Below, in pieces: positions 9,736 to 17,303 of a stretch of 64,000 nt of DNA. Position numbers and translations under genes: made by a program. The notes beneath the pieces were generated by a model. It did no database searches, was not told where the DNA came from, and saw nothing but the letters and a program-made list of their open reading frames with translations. The DNA lies in NCBI RefSeq assembly GCF_036227325.1, contig NZ_CP109467.1, positions 8,432,001 to 8,496,000 of the forward strand, given 5' to 3'. Source of the stretch: Streptomyces sp. NBC_01465. Its GTDB lineage: Bacteria; Actinomycetota; Actinomycetes; Streptomycetales; Streptomycetaceae. The stretch's first letter is position 1; each line of letters begins with the position of its first letter.

Positions 9736-9781
9736 AGAATTGAGCAGTGACGGAGACACGTCAATGACTTGGACTAGACCA
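9736..9781 (-). promoter_or_regulatory. Chitinase promoter with DasR-like (dre) box
   Basis: Read on the minus strand, TGGTCTAGTCCA (9770-9781) differs by one base from the TGGTCTAGACCA core known from Streptomyces chitinase promoters and DasR sites. A -35-like TTGACG (9759-9764) follows, with a weak -10 AATTCT 17 bases on (9736-9741). The box sits just upstream of the -35, as in characterised chitinase promoters. DasR binding is inferred. Confidence 0.65.
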
Positions 9782-9799
9782 TTGCGGATTCTTGAATCT

Positions 9800-10450
9800 T
9801 CAGCAGTTTCCGGCGTCCGGGGCTGCGGCTTCGAGGTCGGCGACGCTGCCCGACATGATCGTCCGTACGTGCTCGGTGATGTGCTCCGCGGGCCAGTCCC
9901 ACCAGGCAACGGCAAGGAGCCGGGCCACGTCCTCGTCGCTGTAGCGGGTGCGGATGAGGCGGGCCGGGTTGCCGCCGACGATTCCGTAGTCCGGTACGTC
10001 TCCCGTGACCACGGCGCCGGTGCCGATGATCGCGCCGTGCCCGATCCGTACGCCGGGCAGCACCGTCGCGCTGTGGCCGAACCAGACGTCGTTGCCGACG
10101 ACGGTGTCCCCGCGGTTCGGCAGTCCTGTGAGGAGGTCGAAGTGGTCGGACCAGGAGCCGCCCATGGTGGGGAAGGGGAAGGTCGAGGGGCCGTCCATAC
10201 GGTGGTTGGCGCCGTTCATGATGAAGCGCACCCCCGTGCCCAGTGCGCAGAACCTGCCGATGACCAGTTTCTCCGGCCCGTAGTGGTAGAGCACGTTGCG
10301 CGCCTCGAACGCGGTCGCATCGTCCGGGTCGTCGTAGTAGGAGTACTCCCCGACCTCGATCAGCGGGGACTTCACGAGCGGCTTCAGCAGAACCACCCGG
10401 GGCTGGGACGGCATGGGGTGGAGGACGGTCGGGTCGGCAGGTACAGGCAT
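9800..10450 (-). CDS. Vat/CatB-like xenobiotic O-acetyltransferase (hexapeptide repeat)
   Basis: A 216-residue left-handed beta-helix acyltransferase. It has GEYSYYDD near the start, VIGRFCALGTGVRFIMNGANHRMDG with the active-site His region, GNDVWFGHSATVLPGVRIGHGAIIGTGAVVTGDV hexapeptide repeats, and IVGGNPARLIRTRYSDEDV. This is the pattern of streptogramin A (Vat) and chloramphenicol (CatB) acetyltransferases, which use acetyl-CoA. It may acetylate an antibiotic or another hydroxylated small molecule; substrate is not provable from sequence. ATG 10450 has AAGGA about 10 bases upstream. It sits alone between the chitinase promoter and the PucR gene, 53 bp downstream of the latter. Confidence 0.88.
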   Translation of the reverse strand: MPVPADPTVLHPMPSQPRVVLLKPLVKSPLIEVGEYSYYDDPDDATAFEARNVLYHYGPEKLVIGRFCALGTGVRFIMNGANHRMDGPSTFPFPTMGGSWSDHFDLLTGLPNRGDTVVGNDVWFGHSATVLPGVRIGHGAIIGTGAVVTGDVPDYGIVGGNPARLIRTRYSDEDVARLLAVAWWDWPAEHITEHVRTIMSGSVADLEAAAPDAGNC

Positions 10451-10503
10451 GTCGGACGATTCCTTACGGGACGCACGTTGCTTACCGTCCCATGATCGCC
10501 GAC

Positions 10504-12120
10504 TCAGCCGCGGGCCCGCGCCGTCAGCAACCGGTGGGCGTGCACGGCCAGTTCCGTCTGCAGACGGCTCATCGGGTCGCGGTCGAACCCGCCGGTGAGC
10601 CGCTCGATCTGCTTCAGGCGGTAGCGCAGGGTGTTGTAGTGGATATGGAGCTGCTCGGCGGCTTCCACGCCATTGCGGTCGCGTGCCAGATATACGCCGA
10701 GGCTGTGCACCAGGCTGCCCTCGTGCAGGCTGTCGTAGGCGAGCAGGGTGCCCAGCGCCTCGTCGACCAGCCGTGACAGTTCGCGCCGCGGGAGCTGGTC
10801 CAGGAGCCGGTACACGCCCAGGTCGCGGTGCTCGCAGACGAAGTCGGTGCCGTGCAGCTCCCGGCCGAGCGTCATGGCGGTGACGGCCTCCCGGTAGCTG
10901 AGGTGCAGATCCGCGAAGTCCGCCTGTACGCCGCCCGCCGCCACCCGCACCTGCGTCTTGGGCAGCGCCGTCGCCACGGCGTCGTACACGGCCCGTACGA
11001 CGGAGCGGAGCGACTCGCCGGGCTCGACCAGCAGCGCCAGCCCCGAAGGCACCCCCCATCCGATGGCCCGCGGCCCGACGACGGCCCGGACGAACGGCAA
11101 CAGCCGTTCCTCCGCGCTGAGTTCCGTCGTCTCCGTTCCCTCGCGCACGTCGCCCAGCTCCACCAGCACGGCGGCGCGCGGCACTTGGAGTTCCCAGCCC
11201 ATGGCGGCAGCCCTGCGCGCCGTCTCGGCGCGGTCCTGCGGGGCGGACGAGACCAGCTCCGTCAGGAGCAGCGCGCGGGAGCGGCGTTCACGGCCCGCCA
11301 CCGCGCGTTCCTGTACGGCGACCATCGCGGCCAGCGTCGCGGCGTGTTCGAGTGCGGCCAGCTGGTCCTCGGTCGGCGGCTGCCCGCACCACAGGGCGAC
11401 ACTGCCGTGCGCGGGCGAGGCGTTCGCGCCGATCGCCCGCTGGGTGGACGCACCGGTGTCCCCGGGAGGGTTGCCGGCCGAGGCGAGCAGGGTGCCGTCG
11501 GCCCCCAGTACGGCGGCCGGACACTGAGCCAGATCGGCGAGGACGGTGGTCAGTTCCTGGTACGCCCCGTCGCGCAGGACGGCCGTGGTGAGCCGCTCGT
11601 GCACCTCCTGGGAACGCTCCAGGGAGAGCGCCCGGCGATTGAGCACGGTCCCGATGACCTCGGCGAGAATGTCGTTGAACATCACCTCGCCGGGCAACTC
11701 CACGACGGGGAAGCCCAGTTCGTCGGCGGCCTCCAGCATCGCCTGCGGCAGACGCGGAAGGTACGGGCCGACCTTCACGCCCAGCCCCGCCAGACCGCGC
11801 GCGGCGAGCGAAGGGACGAGCGCGCTGAGCGCGTCCTCGTCACCGCGCAGCGCGTACGCCGTCGTCAGCAGGAGCTCGCCGCCGCGCATCCAGCGCACGA
11901 TGTCCGGCACTTCCATGATGTTGACGACGCGCACGCGCCGCTCCGCGCCCTGCCGTCCGGCCACCAGGCGCGCCCCCGCGAGACAGGGCAGTGCGAGGGC
12001 CTCCGCGACCGTGATGCCGGCGCCGGGAAGAGGACCCGCTCCTGGCGGCTGCGCCGGGAGCTGAAGTGGGGAGGGAGGCGCCGTCGGCGCCGCTGACGTG
12101 AGGTGCGCTGTGCCTGCCAC
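10504..12120 (-). CDS. PucR-family transcriptional regulator
   Basis: About 538 residues. The N-terminal PucR ligand domain begins at ITVAEALALPCLAGARLVAG and contains VRVVNIMEVPDIVRWMRGGELLLTTAYAL. The C-terminal helix-turn-helix is SLGVYLARDRNGVEAAEQLHIHYNTLRYRLKQIERLTG. Members regulate purine, allantoin, GABA or related nitrogen catabolism in response to a metabolite. GTG 12120 is proposed because a promoter-like TTTACA-17-CATAGT ends 7 bases before it, giving a leaderless mRNA; GTG 12129 is an alternative but overlaps that -10. The gene is divergent from the carbamate kinase gene and is the likely local regulator. Confidence 0.9.
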   Translation of the reverse strand: MAGTAHLTSAAPTAPPSPLQLPAQPPGAGPLPGAGITVAEALALPCLAGARLVAGRQGAERRVRVVNIMEVPDIVRWMRGGELLLTTAYALRGDEDALSALVPSLAARGLAGLGVKVGPYLPRLPQAMLEAADELGFPVVELPGEVMFNDILAEVIGTVLNRRALSLERSQEVHERLTTAVLRDGAYQELTTVLADLAQCPAAVLGADGTLLASAGNPPGDTGASTQRAIGANASPAHGSVALWCGQPPTEDQLAALEHAATLAAMVAVQERAVAGRERRSRALLLTELVSSAPQDRAETARRAAAMGWELQVPRAAVLVELGDVREGTETTELSAEERLLPFVRAVVGPRAIGWGVPSGLALLVEPGESLRSVVRAVYDAVATALPKTQVRVAAGGVQADFADLHLSYREAVTAMTLGRELHGTDFVCEHRDLGVYRLLDQLPRRELSRLVDEALGTLLAYDSLHEGSLVHSLGVYLARDRNGVEAAEQLHIHYNTLRYRLKQIERLTGGFDRDPMSRLQTELAVHAHRLLTARARG

Positions 12121-12156
12121 GCCCTTCACTATGCGCAGGTCAGGGGCGTGTGTAAA
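12118..12156 (-). promoter_or_regulatory. Leaderless promoter of the pucR-like gene
   Basis: On the minus strand, TTTACA (12151-12156) and CATAGT (12128-12133) are spaced by 17 bases, and the GTG start follows 7 bases after the -10. This geometry puts the transcription start on the start codon. The pattern is seen directly; use of the promoter is inferred. Confidence 0.55.
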
Positions 12157-12300
12157 CGGAGTACGGGCTGGTAATGGGACGTTAACCAGGCGGAAACGAG
12201 GCCGAGTCGGCCCCGCTGTCATCCGGCGTCAACGGACTGCCTCCGCCGCTGGCAGCCGCTGCTCATGACCCGAAACCGGCCAGTTCCTAAGGTTGCGGCC

Positions 12301-13323
12301 ATGCCCCCAAATCCCGAGATCCGGAACGCTTCCGCCGGTGTCACCGTCGTGGCCATCGGCGGGAACGCACTCCTGCGCGGAGGGCCCACCGCCACCATCG
12401 CCGAGCAGTTCGAGGCGGCCCGCACCCTCGCGCGGCCGCTGGCCGAACTCGTCGCCGCCGGGCACCGCCTCGTCGTCACGCACGGGAACGGCCCCCAGGT
12501 CGGCTTCATCAAACGCCGTTCCGACCTGATGGCCGACCTCGCACCCGAACTGCCCAGCCTCGACCTGGACATGTGCGTCGCCGACTCGCAGGGCAGCATC
12601 GGCTACATCCTCGCCTCCACGCTCGCCGGACACCTCAAGACGGTCGGCCACGGCGACCGGGTCGCGGCCCTGGTCACGCACACCGTCGTCGACCCCGCCG
12701 ATCCGGCCTTCGCCCACCCCACCAAGCCGATCGGCTCGTTCTACGACGAGGAGACCGCCGGCAAGCTCGCCGCCCGGCACGGCTGGCACGTGACCGAGGA
12801 CTCGGGTCGCGGCTGGCGGCGCATCGTCCCCTCCCCGGCACCGCGCCGCGTCGTCGAGCAGGACGCCGTCGCCGGACTGCTGGCCCAGGGATACGTGGTG
12901 ATCGCGGGCGGCGGCGGAGGCATCCCGGTCGTCGAGTCGCCCGACGGTACGTACAAGGGAGTCGAGGCCGTCATCGACAAGGACGCCACGTCCGCGCTCC
13001 TGGCCACCGTCCTCGGTGCGGGACTCCTGGCCGTCACGACGGGCGTGGAGCAGATAGCCGTCGACCACGGCCGGCCCACGCAGCGCCCGCTGGCGCGCCT
13101 CACCTGTTCCGAGGCCCGCCGTCACCTCGCGGACGGCCAGTTCCCCGCAGGCAGCATGGGCCCCAAGGTCGAAGCGGCCCTTGCCTATCTGGACGCGGCC
13201 ACCACCCGGGACGCCCGCGTCCTGGTGACCTCGCCCGCAGCGCTGGCGGGTGCGATGCGGGGGAGCGGCGGCACCTGGCTCGTACGGGACGACGCGCCGG
13301 TGCCGCCCGACGGCACCCGCTGA
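12301..13323 (+). CDS. arcC: Carbamate kinase (amino acid kinase family)
   Basis: A 340-residue enzyme converting carbamoyl phosphate and ADP to ATP and carbamate. Diagnostic segments are VVAIGGNALLR at the N-terminus, VVTHGNGPQVGF, DMCVADSQGSIGY, VVIAGGGGGIPVV, EAVIDKDATSALLA, and GSMGPKVEAAL. ATG 12301 has AAGG 8 bases upstream. It heads a plus-strand run with the formamidase and amidohydrolase genes and faces away from pucR. A kinase of this type (AllK/YbcF in E. coli) works with the FdrA-YlbE-YlbF carbamoyltransferase, whose homologues are encoded on the opposite strand 3-8 kb away. That partnership is more likely than arginine fermentation. Confidence 0.93.
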   Translation: MPPNPEIRNASAGVTVVAIGGNALLRGGPTATIAEQFEAARTLARPLAELVAAGHRLVVTHGNGPQVGFIKRRSDLMADLAPELPSLDLDMCVADSQGSIGYILASTLAGHLKTVGHGDRVAALVTHTVVDPADPAFAHPTKPIGSFYDEETAGKLAARHGWHVTEDSGRGWRRIVPSPAPRRVVEQDAVAGLLAQGYVVIAGGGGGIPVVESPDGTYKGVEAVIDKDATSALLATVLGAGLLAVTTGVEQIAVDHGRPTQRPLARLTCSEARRHLADGQFPAGSMGPKVEAALAYLDAATTRDARVLVTSPAALAGAMRGSGGTWLVRDDAPVPPDGTR

Positions 13324-13381
13324 CCCGGCTCCGATCACGCGCCACCCCACCCGGCACCCCGACCGCCCCCGGAGTTGACTG

Positions 13382-14545
13382 ATGCCCCCTCACATCCCCA
13401 CCGCAGAAGGCCACTTCCACCTCCCCACCACCGCCAAGACCGGCCGGTGGGGCACCCTCCCGCATCCCGGCTCCAGCCCCGTCCTCATCGTCGGCGACGG
13501 GGAGACCGTCACCGTGGACACGGTCTCCCACGAGGGCATCCTGGAGGACCAGGGCCGGGATCCGGTCGCCTTCTTCGGCGCCTACGGAGTCGCCGAGCGC
13601 GACGTGCTCACCGATGCCCGCGACATCGCCGCCTCGGCCCTCGAGCGCGACCCGGACGCGGACGGGCCGCATGTCGTCACCGGCCCGATCTCCGTCACCG
13701 GCGCGGTCCCCGGCGACCTCCTCAAAGTGGAGACCCTCTCCCTCTACCGCCGTGCCGACTACGGCATCGTCTCCAGCCGCCACGGCAGGGGAGCACTCCC
13801 CGCCGCCTTCCCGGCCCCGGACACCGTGGACACCGCCGCCACCCGGCGGCTGCCCTCCGGAACGGTGTCCACGTTCTGCGAGGTCAGGGTCGACGGCAAG
13901 GGGCGGCCGCTCGGCGTCATTCCGTACGGGACGACAGGCCGCGCCGCCCGCTTCCCGCTGCGCCCCTTCATGGGCGTCATGGGCGTCACCCCGGCGGACG
14001 AACTGCCGCTGAGCACGGTGCCGCCCGGGAGCCACGGCGGCAATCTCGACGTCAAGGTCCTCGACACCGGCACCGCCCTCTACCTTCCGGTCCAGGTCGA
14101 CGGCGCAGGTTTCTACACCGGCGACCCGCACTACGCGCAGGGCAATGGCGAAGTCGCGCTCACCGCACTGGAGGCGCCGCTGCGCGCCACGTTCCGCCTC
14201 ACCGTCCTGAAGGGCGCCGCCGCCCGGCGGGCGGTCGGGCTGATCGACACCCCGTTCGGCGAGAGCGACACCCACTGGGTCGCCATCGGCCTGCACAAGG
14301 ACCTCAACGAGGCGATGCGGGCGTCCGTCCGCGCCGCGCTCACGTTCCTCACCTCCCGTGCGGGCATGGACGCGGCGAGTGCGTACGCGTACCTCAGCGC
14401 GGCCGCCGACCTCGAAATCTCCCAGGTCGTCGACCAGGTGCAGGGCGTGCACTGCCTGATCCGCAAGTCCGACATCGGCGAGTTGCCGAGCGAAATCCCC
14501 TCAGAGAAAGGCGAGTTCATGACCGACAAGGAAGGCACCCCATGA
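13382..14545 (+). CDS. Acetamidase/formamidase family amidohydrolase
   Basis: A 387-residue member of the FmdA/AmdA family. It has VTVDTVSHEGILEDQG near residues 40-60, TGPISVTGAVPGDLLKVE, RPFMGVMGVTP, the metal-site PPGSHGGNLDVK, and DPHYAQGNGEVALTALE. These enzymes release ammonia from formamide, acetamide or related simple amides. The gene starts 58 bp after the carbamate kinase and overlaps the next amidohydrolase by 4 bp (ATGA), so all three are likely co-transcribed. The true amide in this pathway is unknown; formamide or a carbamoyl-amide from ring opening is plausible. Confidence 0.93.
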   Translation: MPPHIPTAEGHFHLPTTAKTGRWGTLPHPGSSPVLIVGDGETVTVDTVSHEGILEDQGRDPVAFFGAYGVAERDVLTDARDIAASALERDPDADGPHVVTGPISVTGAVPGDLLKVETLSLYRRADYGIVSSRHGRGALPAAFPAPDTVDTAATRRLPSGTVSTFCEVRVDGKGRPLGVIPYGTTGRAARFPLRPFMGVMGVTPADELPLSTVPPGSHGGNLDVKVLDTGTALYLPVQVDGAGFYTGDPHYAQGNGEVALTALEAPLRATFRLTVLKGAAARRAVGLIDTPFGESDTHWVAIGLHKDLNEAMRASVRAALTFLTSRAGMDAASAYAYLSAAADLEISQVVDQVQGVHCLIRKSDIGELPSEIPSEKGEFMTDKEGTP

Positions 14546-15807
14546 CCGGACTGATACTGCGCGACGCCCGCGTCGAGGACGCGGCGACCACTTCGGACAT
14601 CTTGGTCGAGGCGGGCCGCATCACCGCCGTCGGCCCGACAGGGGCGCGTGCGGACACGGCGTACGAGAGCATCGACTGCGCCGGACGCGTCGTCCTGCCC
14701 GGCTTCGTCGAGGCCCACATCCACCCCGACAAGGCACTCCTCGACGGCCTGCGCGCACCGCGTGGCACCACCCTCGCCGACGCCATCGCGGTCACGCTCG
14801 ACCTGAAGCGCGACTTCAGCCACGACGACGTGTACGACCGCTCCCGGCGCGTCATCGAGTCCGCGATCCTCAGCGGCACCACCACCCTGCGCGCCCACCC
14901 CGACGTGGACCCGGTGGAAGGAATCCTCGGAGTCGAGGTGCTCATCGAACTCCGGGAGAAATACCGGGACTTCATCGACATTCAGATCGTCGCCTTCCCT
15001 CAGGAAGGCATCCTGCGCGCGCCCGGCACGGAAAAACTCCTGCGTGCCGCACTCGCCGCCGGGGCCGATGTCGTCGGCGGATGCGCCTACCAGGAGGAGT
15101 CCGTCGAGGACTGCCGCCGCCACGTCGACCTGGTCCTCGACCTCGCCGTCGAGCACGGCGTCCCCGCCGATCTGCACGCCGACTTCGCCGACGACGCGGG
15201 CGACCCCCGCTACACCATGGCGGAGTACGTCGCCGAAGCCACCCGGCAGCGGGGGCTCGGCGGCCGCGTCACCCTCGGCCACATGACGTCCCTCGCAGGC
15301 CGGCCACAGCCCGAACGAGCGGTGGCGATCGGCGCGTTGGCGTCGTCCGGCGTCAACGTCGTACCGCTCCCCGCCACCGATCTGCACCTGGGAGGACGCT
15401 CGGACACACACGCCGTACGACGCGGAATCGCACCCGTCCGCGAACTCTGGGAGGCCGGCGTCGTCACCGCCACCGCCAGCAACAACATCCGCAACGCCTT
15501 CACCCCCTACGGCACCGGCGACCTCCTCGACATCGCCCTGCTCCTCGCCCAGACCGGCCACCTCTCCGGCCCCGACGACCTGCGCCGCGTCCTGCGCATG
15601 GTCACGCACGACGCCGCACGCGTCGTCGGCATCGCCGAGCATTACGGCGTACGCGCAGGAGCCGTGGCCGACCTCGTCGTCCTCGACACCACCCGCTACG
15701 ACGACATCGTCCTGGACCGTCCCGAACGGGCCTACGTCATCAAGGCGGGCCGCGTCGTGGCCCGCACCACCCGCACCCGGCAACTGGTGAACGCCCCTGC
15801 GGCCTGA
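14542..15807 (+). CDS. Amidohydrolase, cytosine-deaminase-like
   Basis: A 421-residue metal-dependent hydrolase of the amidohydrolase superfamily. The N-terminal metal motif is AHIHPDK, with His at residues 59 and 61. Further ligands are visible in PADLHADFADD and LGHMTSLAG, and the late Asp position is replaced by TASNNIRNAF in this subgroup. The order of motifs resembles CodA-type cytosine or cyclic-amide deaminases. It overlaps the formamidase stop by 4 bp. It probably opens or deaminates an N-heterocycle brought in by the nearby NCS1 permease; the exact substrate is not determinable. Confidence 0.88.
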   Translation: MTGLILRDARVEDAATTSDILVEAGRITAVGPTGARADTAYESIDCAGRVVLPGFVEAHIHPDKALLDGLRAPRGTTLADAIAVTLDLKRDFSHDDVYDRSRRVIESAILSGTTTLRAHPDVDPVEGILGVEVLIELREKYRDFIDIQIVAFPQEGILRAPGTEKLLRAALAAGADVVGGCAYQEESVEDCRRHVDLVLDLAVEHGVPADLHADFADDAGDPRYTMAEYVAEATRQRGLGGRVTLGHMTSLAGRPQPERAVAIGALASSGVNVVPLPATDLHLGGRSDTHAVRRGIAPVRELWEAGVVTATASNNIRNAFTPYGTGDLLDIALLLAQTGHLSGPDDLRRVLRMVTHDAARVVGIAEHYGVRAGAVADLVVLDTTRYDDIVLDRPERAYVIKAGRVVARTTRTRQLVNAPAA

Positions 15808-15946
15808 CGGCCGCCGCACCACTTCATGGCTTCTGTATTTCGGCACCCGCACGCACGTCTCGGCTCGTTCGCCCGACGCGCCCGCACCACGGGCCGTACG
15901 CATCCCCAGACCCCCGGGTCCTCCTCCACCTGAACAGGAGTCCGTC

Positions 15947-16513
15947 ATGCGCGAACGCATACCGCACGAGATCGTTGCATCCCTGCTCGCCGGCGCCACC
16001 GCCTTCATCGGCGGCAACGCCCTGCACCTCCCGCCCTGGGCGATCTTCATTTCCTGGGCCGGGACGTTCCTGCTCGGCGGCCCGAGCCTGGCCAACGCCA
16101 AACGGCTCTGGCTCGCCATGCCCGCCGGGTCCGCGTTCGCCCTGGCCATCGTGCTCATCGAAGAGCACGCCGGAACCGCTCTCGGCGAGAGCCAGTTCGC
16201 CCGCAACCTCATGCAGGCCCTCGTCATCCTCGTCCTCAACTCGGCCCTCATGTACGCGGGCCGGCTCAAGCTCCTGGCCTTCATCCCCGGCATGTTCTTC
16301 GGGTTCGCGAGCTACTTCGCCACGTTCTTCGGAGGCTTCGGTTACGACGCCGGCAACGCGTGGGCGGCGTGGGTGAGTGTCGTCGCCATGAACGCGCTCG
16401 GCCCGGTCTTCGCGTATCTGTCGATGCGGCTCACCTTCCCCGTCCAGGAGGAGGTGGAGACGCAGGTGGTGCAGGCGCGGACGGGCGAGACCGTGAGTCC
16501 CGAGCCCTCCTGA
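15947..16513 (+). CDS. DUF1097 family membrane protein
   Basis: A 188-residue membrane protein with about five or six hydrophobic helices and the DUF1097 features PPWAIFISWAGTFLLGG and FIPGMFFGFASYFATF. CAGGAG stands a few bases before ATG 15947. Function of the family is unknown; it could be a small channel or transporter subunit. It lies 139 bp after the amidohydrolase on the same strand. Its last 83 bp overlap the 3' end of the convergent DUF2877 gene. Context links it to the carbamoyl pathway. Confidence 0.85.
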   Translation: MRERIPHEIVASLLAGATAFIGGNALHLPPWAIFISWAGTFLLGGPSLANAKRLWLAMPAGSAFALAIVLIEEHAGTALGESQFARNLMQALVILVLNSALMYAGRLKLLAFIPGMFFGFASYFATFFGGFGYDAGNAWAAWVSVVAMNALGPVFAYLSMRLTFPVQEEVETQVVQARTGETVSPEPS

Positions 16514-17303
16514 CCGTCAGGAACTCCAGCCCCAGTACAAGCCCCCGGGCCAGATCACTGCCCGAATGATGGCCCACGGCGAGCAGCCCCCGCAGTGCGG
16601 GGGCTGCGTCGTGTCCGGCGGCCGCCGCGCGCAGCAGTGCGGCCGCCTGCGGCACGCACTCGCCGCGCGCGGCATGGAGGACAAGTGCCGCCGAAACCAA
16701 GGGGGTGAGCTCCTCGGCCCGGGCGATAGCGTCCCTGAGCGGCCCGGGAATCGGCCGCCCCAGCGCGTGGCACGCCAGCAGTACGCCGCACAGGACGTCG
16801 TCGCCGGAGGGGGTGAGCCCGGGGCCGGCGCCGAGCAGGGCGAGGGCGGCAGCGTACAGGCGCGCCGCGTCCCCGGATGCGAGCGCCCGGCCCAACTGCT
16901 CGGCCGGCGGCGCCACTTCAGGAGCGAGGGGCAACGCCGTCGCATCCACCAGCTCCCGGAGTCGGTCGGTGCGTACGCCGTCGTGCAGGAGGCCCTGGAC
17001 ACGGGGCGGTGCCCAGGACCCCCCAGCCGTGACGCACAGCGCCCCGGCCGTCATGCGGCCCGCGCCGAAGCGCACGGCCGTACCCGCCCGCACCCCGCCG
17101 AGCGGACCCGCACCCGCCGCCTCGGCCAGCACCAGCGCACACGGCACCGCGACCGCGTCGCACGTGACCACGGCGAGCGCGGGCAGCGCCGGTACGCCCG
17201 TGGCCACGTACAGGGCGTGCCGGGTGACGGCGACGACCTGCCCGGTGCGCGGCGGTCCGGCGACCAGCGGGGCGACGGACGTACTGACCGAGGCAACGGT
17301 CAC
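16431..17303 (-). CDS. DUF2877 protein (YlbF/AllH-like carbamoyltransferase subunit)
   Basis: A 290-residue protein with the DUF2877 core GPGLTPSGDDVLCGVLLACHALG and GHHSGSDLARGLVLGLEFL. In E. coli the homologue YlbF works with FdrA and YlbE in oxamate carbamoyltransferase activity. GTG 17303 overlaps the DUF1116 stop by 4 bp (GTGA), so the three genes are translationally coupled. The last 27 or so residues are a low-complexity Pro/Ala/Arg tail encoded in the region overlapping the DUF1097 gene, and are probably dispensable. Confidence 0.88.
   Translation of the reverse strand: MTVASVSTSVAPLVAGPPRTGQVVAVTRHALYVATGVPALPALAVVTCDAVAVPCALVLAEAAGAGPLGGVRAGTAVRFGAGRMTAGALCVTAGGSWAPPRVQGLLHDGVRTDRLRELVDATALPLAPEVAPPAEQLGRALASGDAARLYAAALALLGAGPGLTPSGDDVLCGVLLACHALGRPIPGPLRDAIARAEELTPLVSAALVLHAARGECVPQAAALLRAAAAGHDAAPALRGLLAVGHHSGSDLARGLVLGLEFLTVRRARDSRSRPSAPAPPASPPPPGRGR

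Noticed and set aside
12301..13323. Carbamate kinase as part of the arginine deiminase pathway
   Set aside because: It is 4.4 kb from arcA, in an operon with a formamidase and amidohydrolase, near the FdrA set; the latter role is more likely, though dual use is not excluded.
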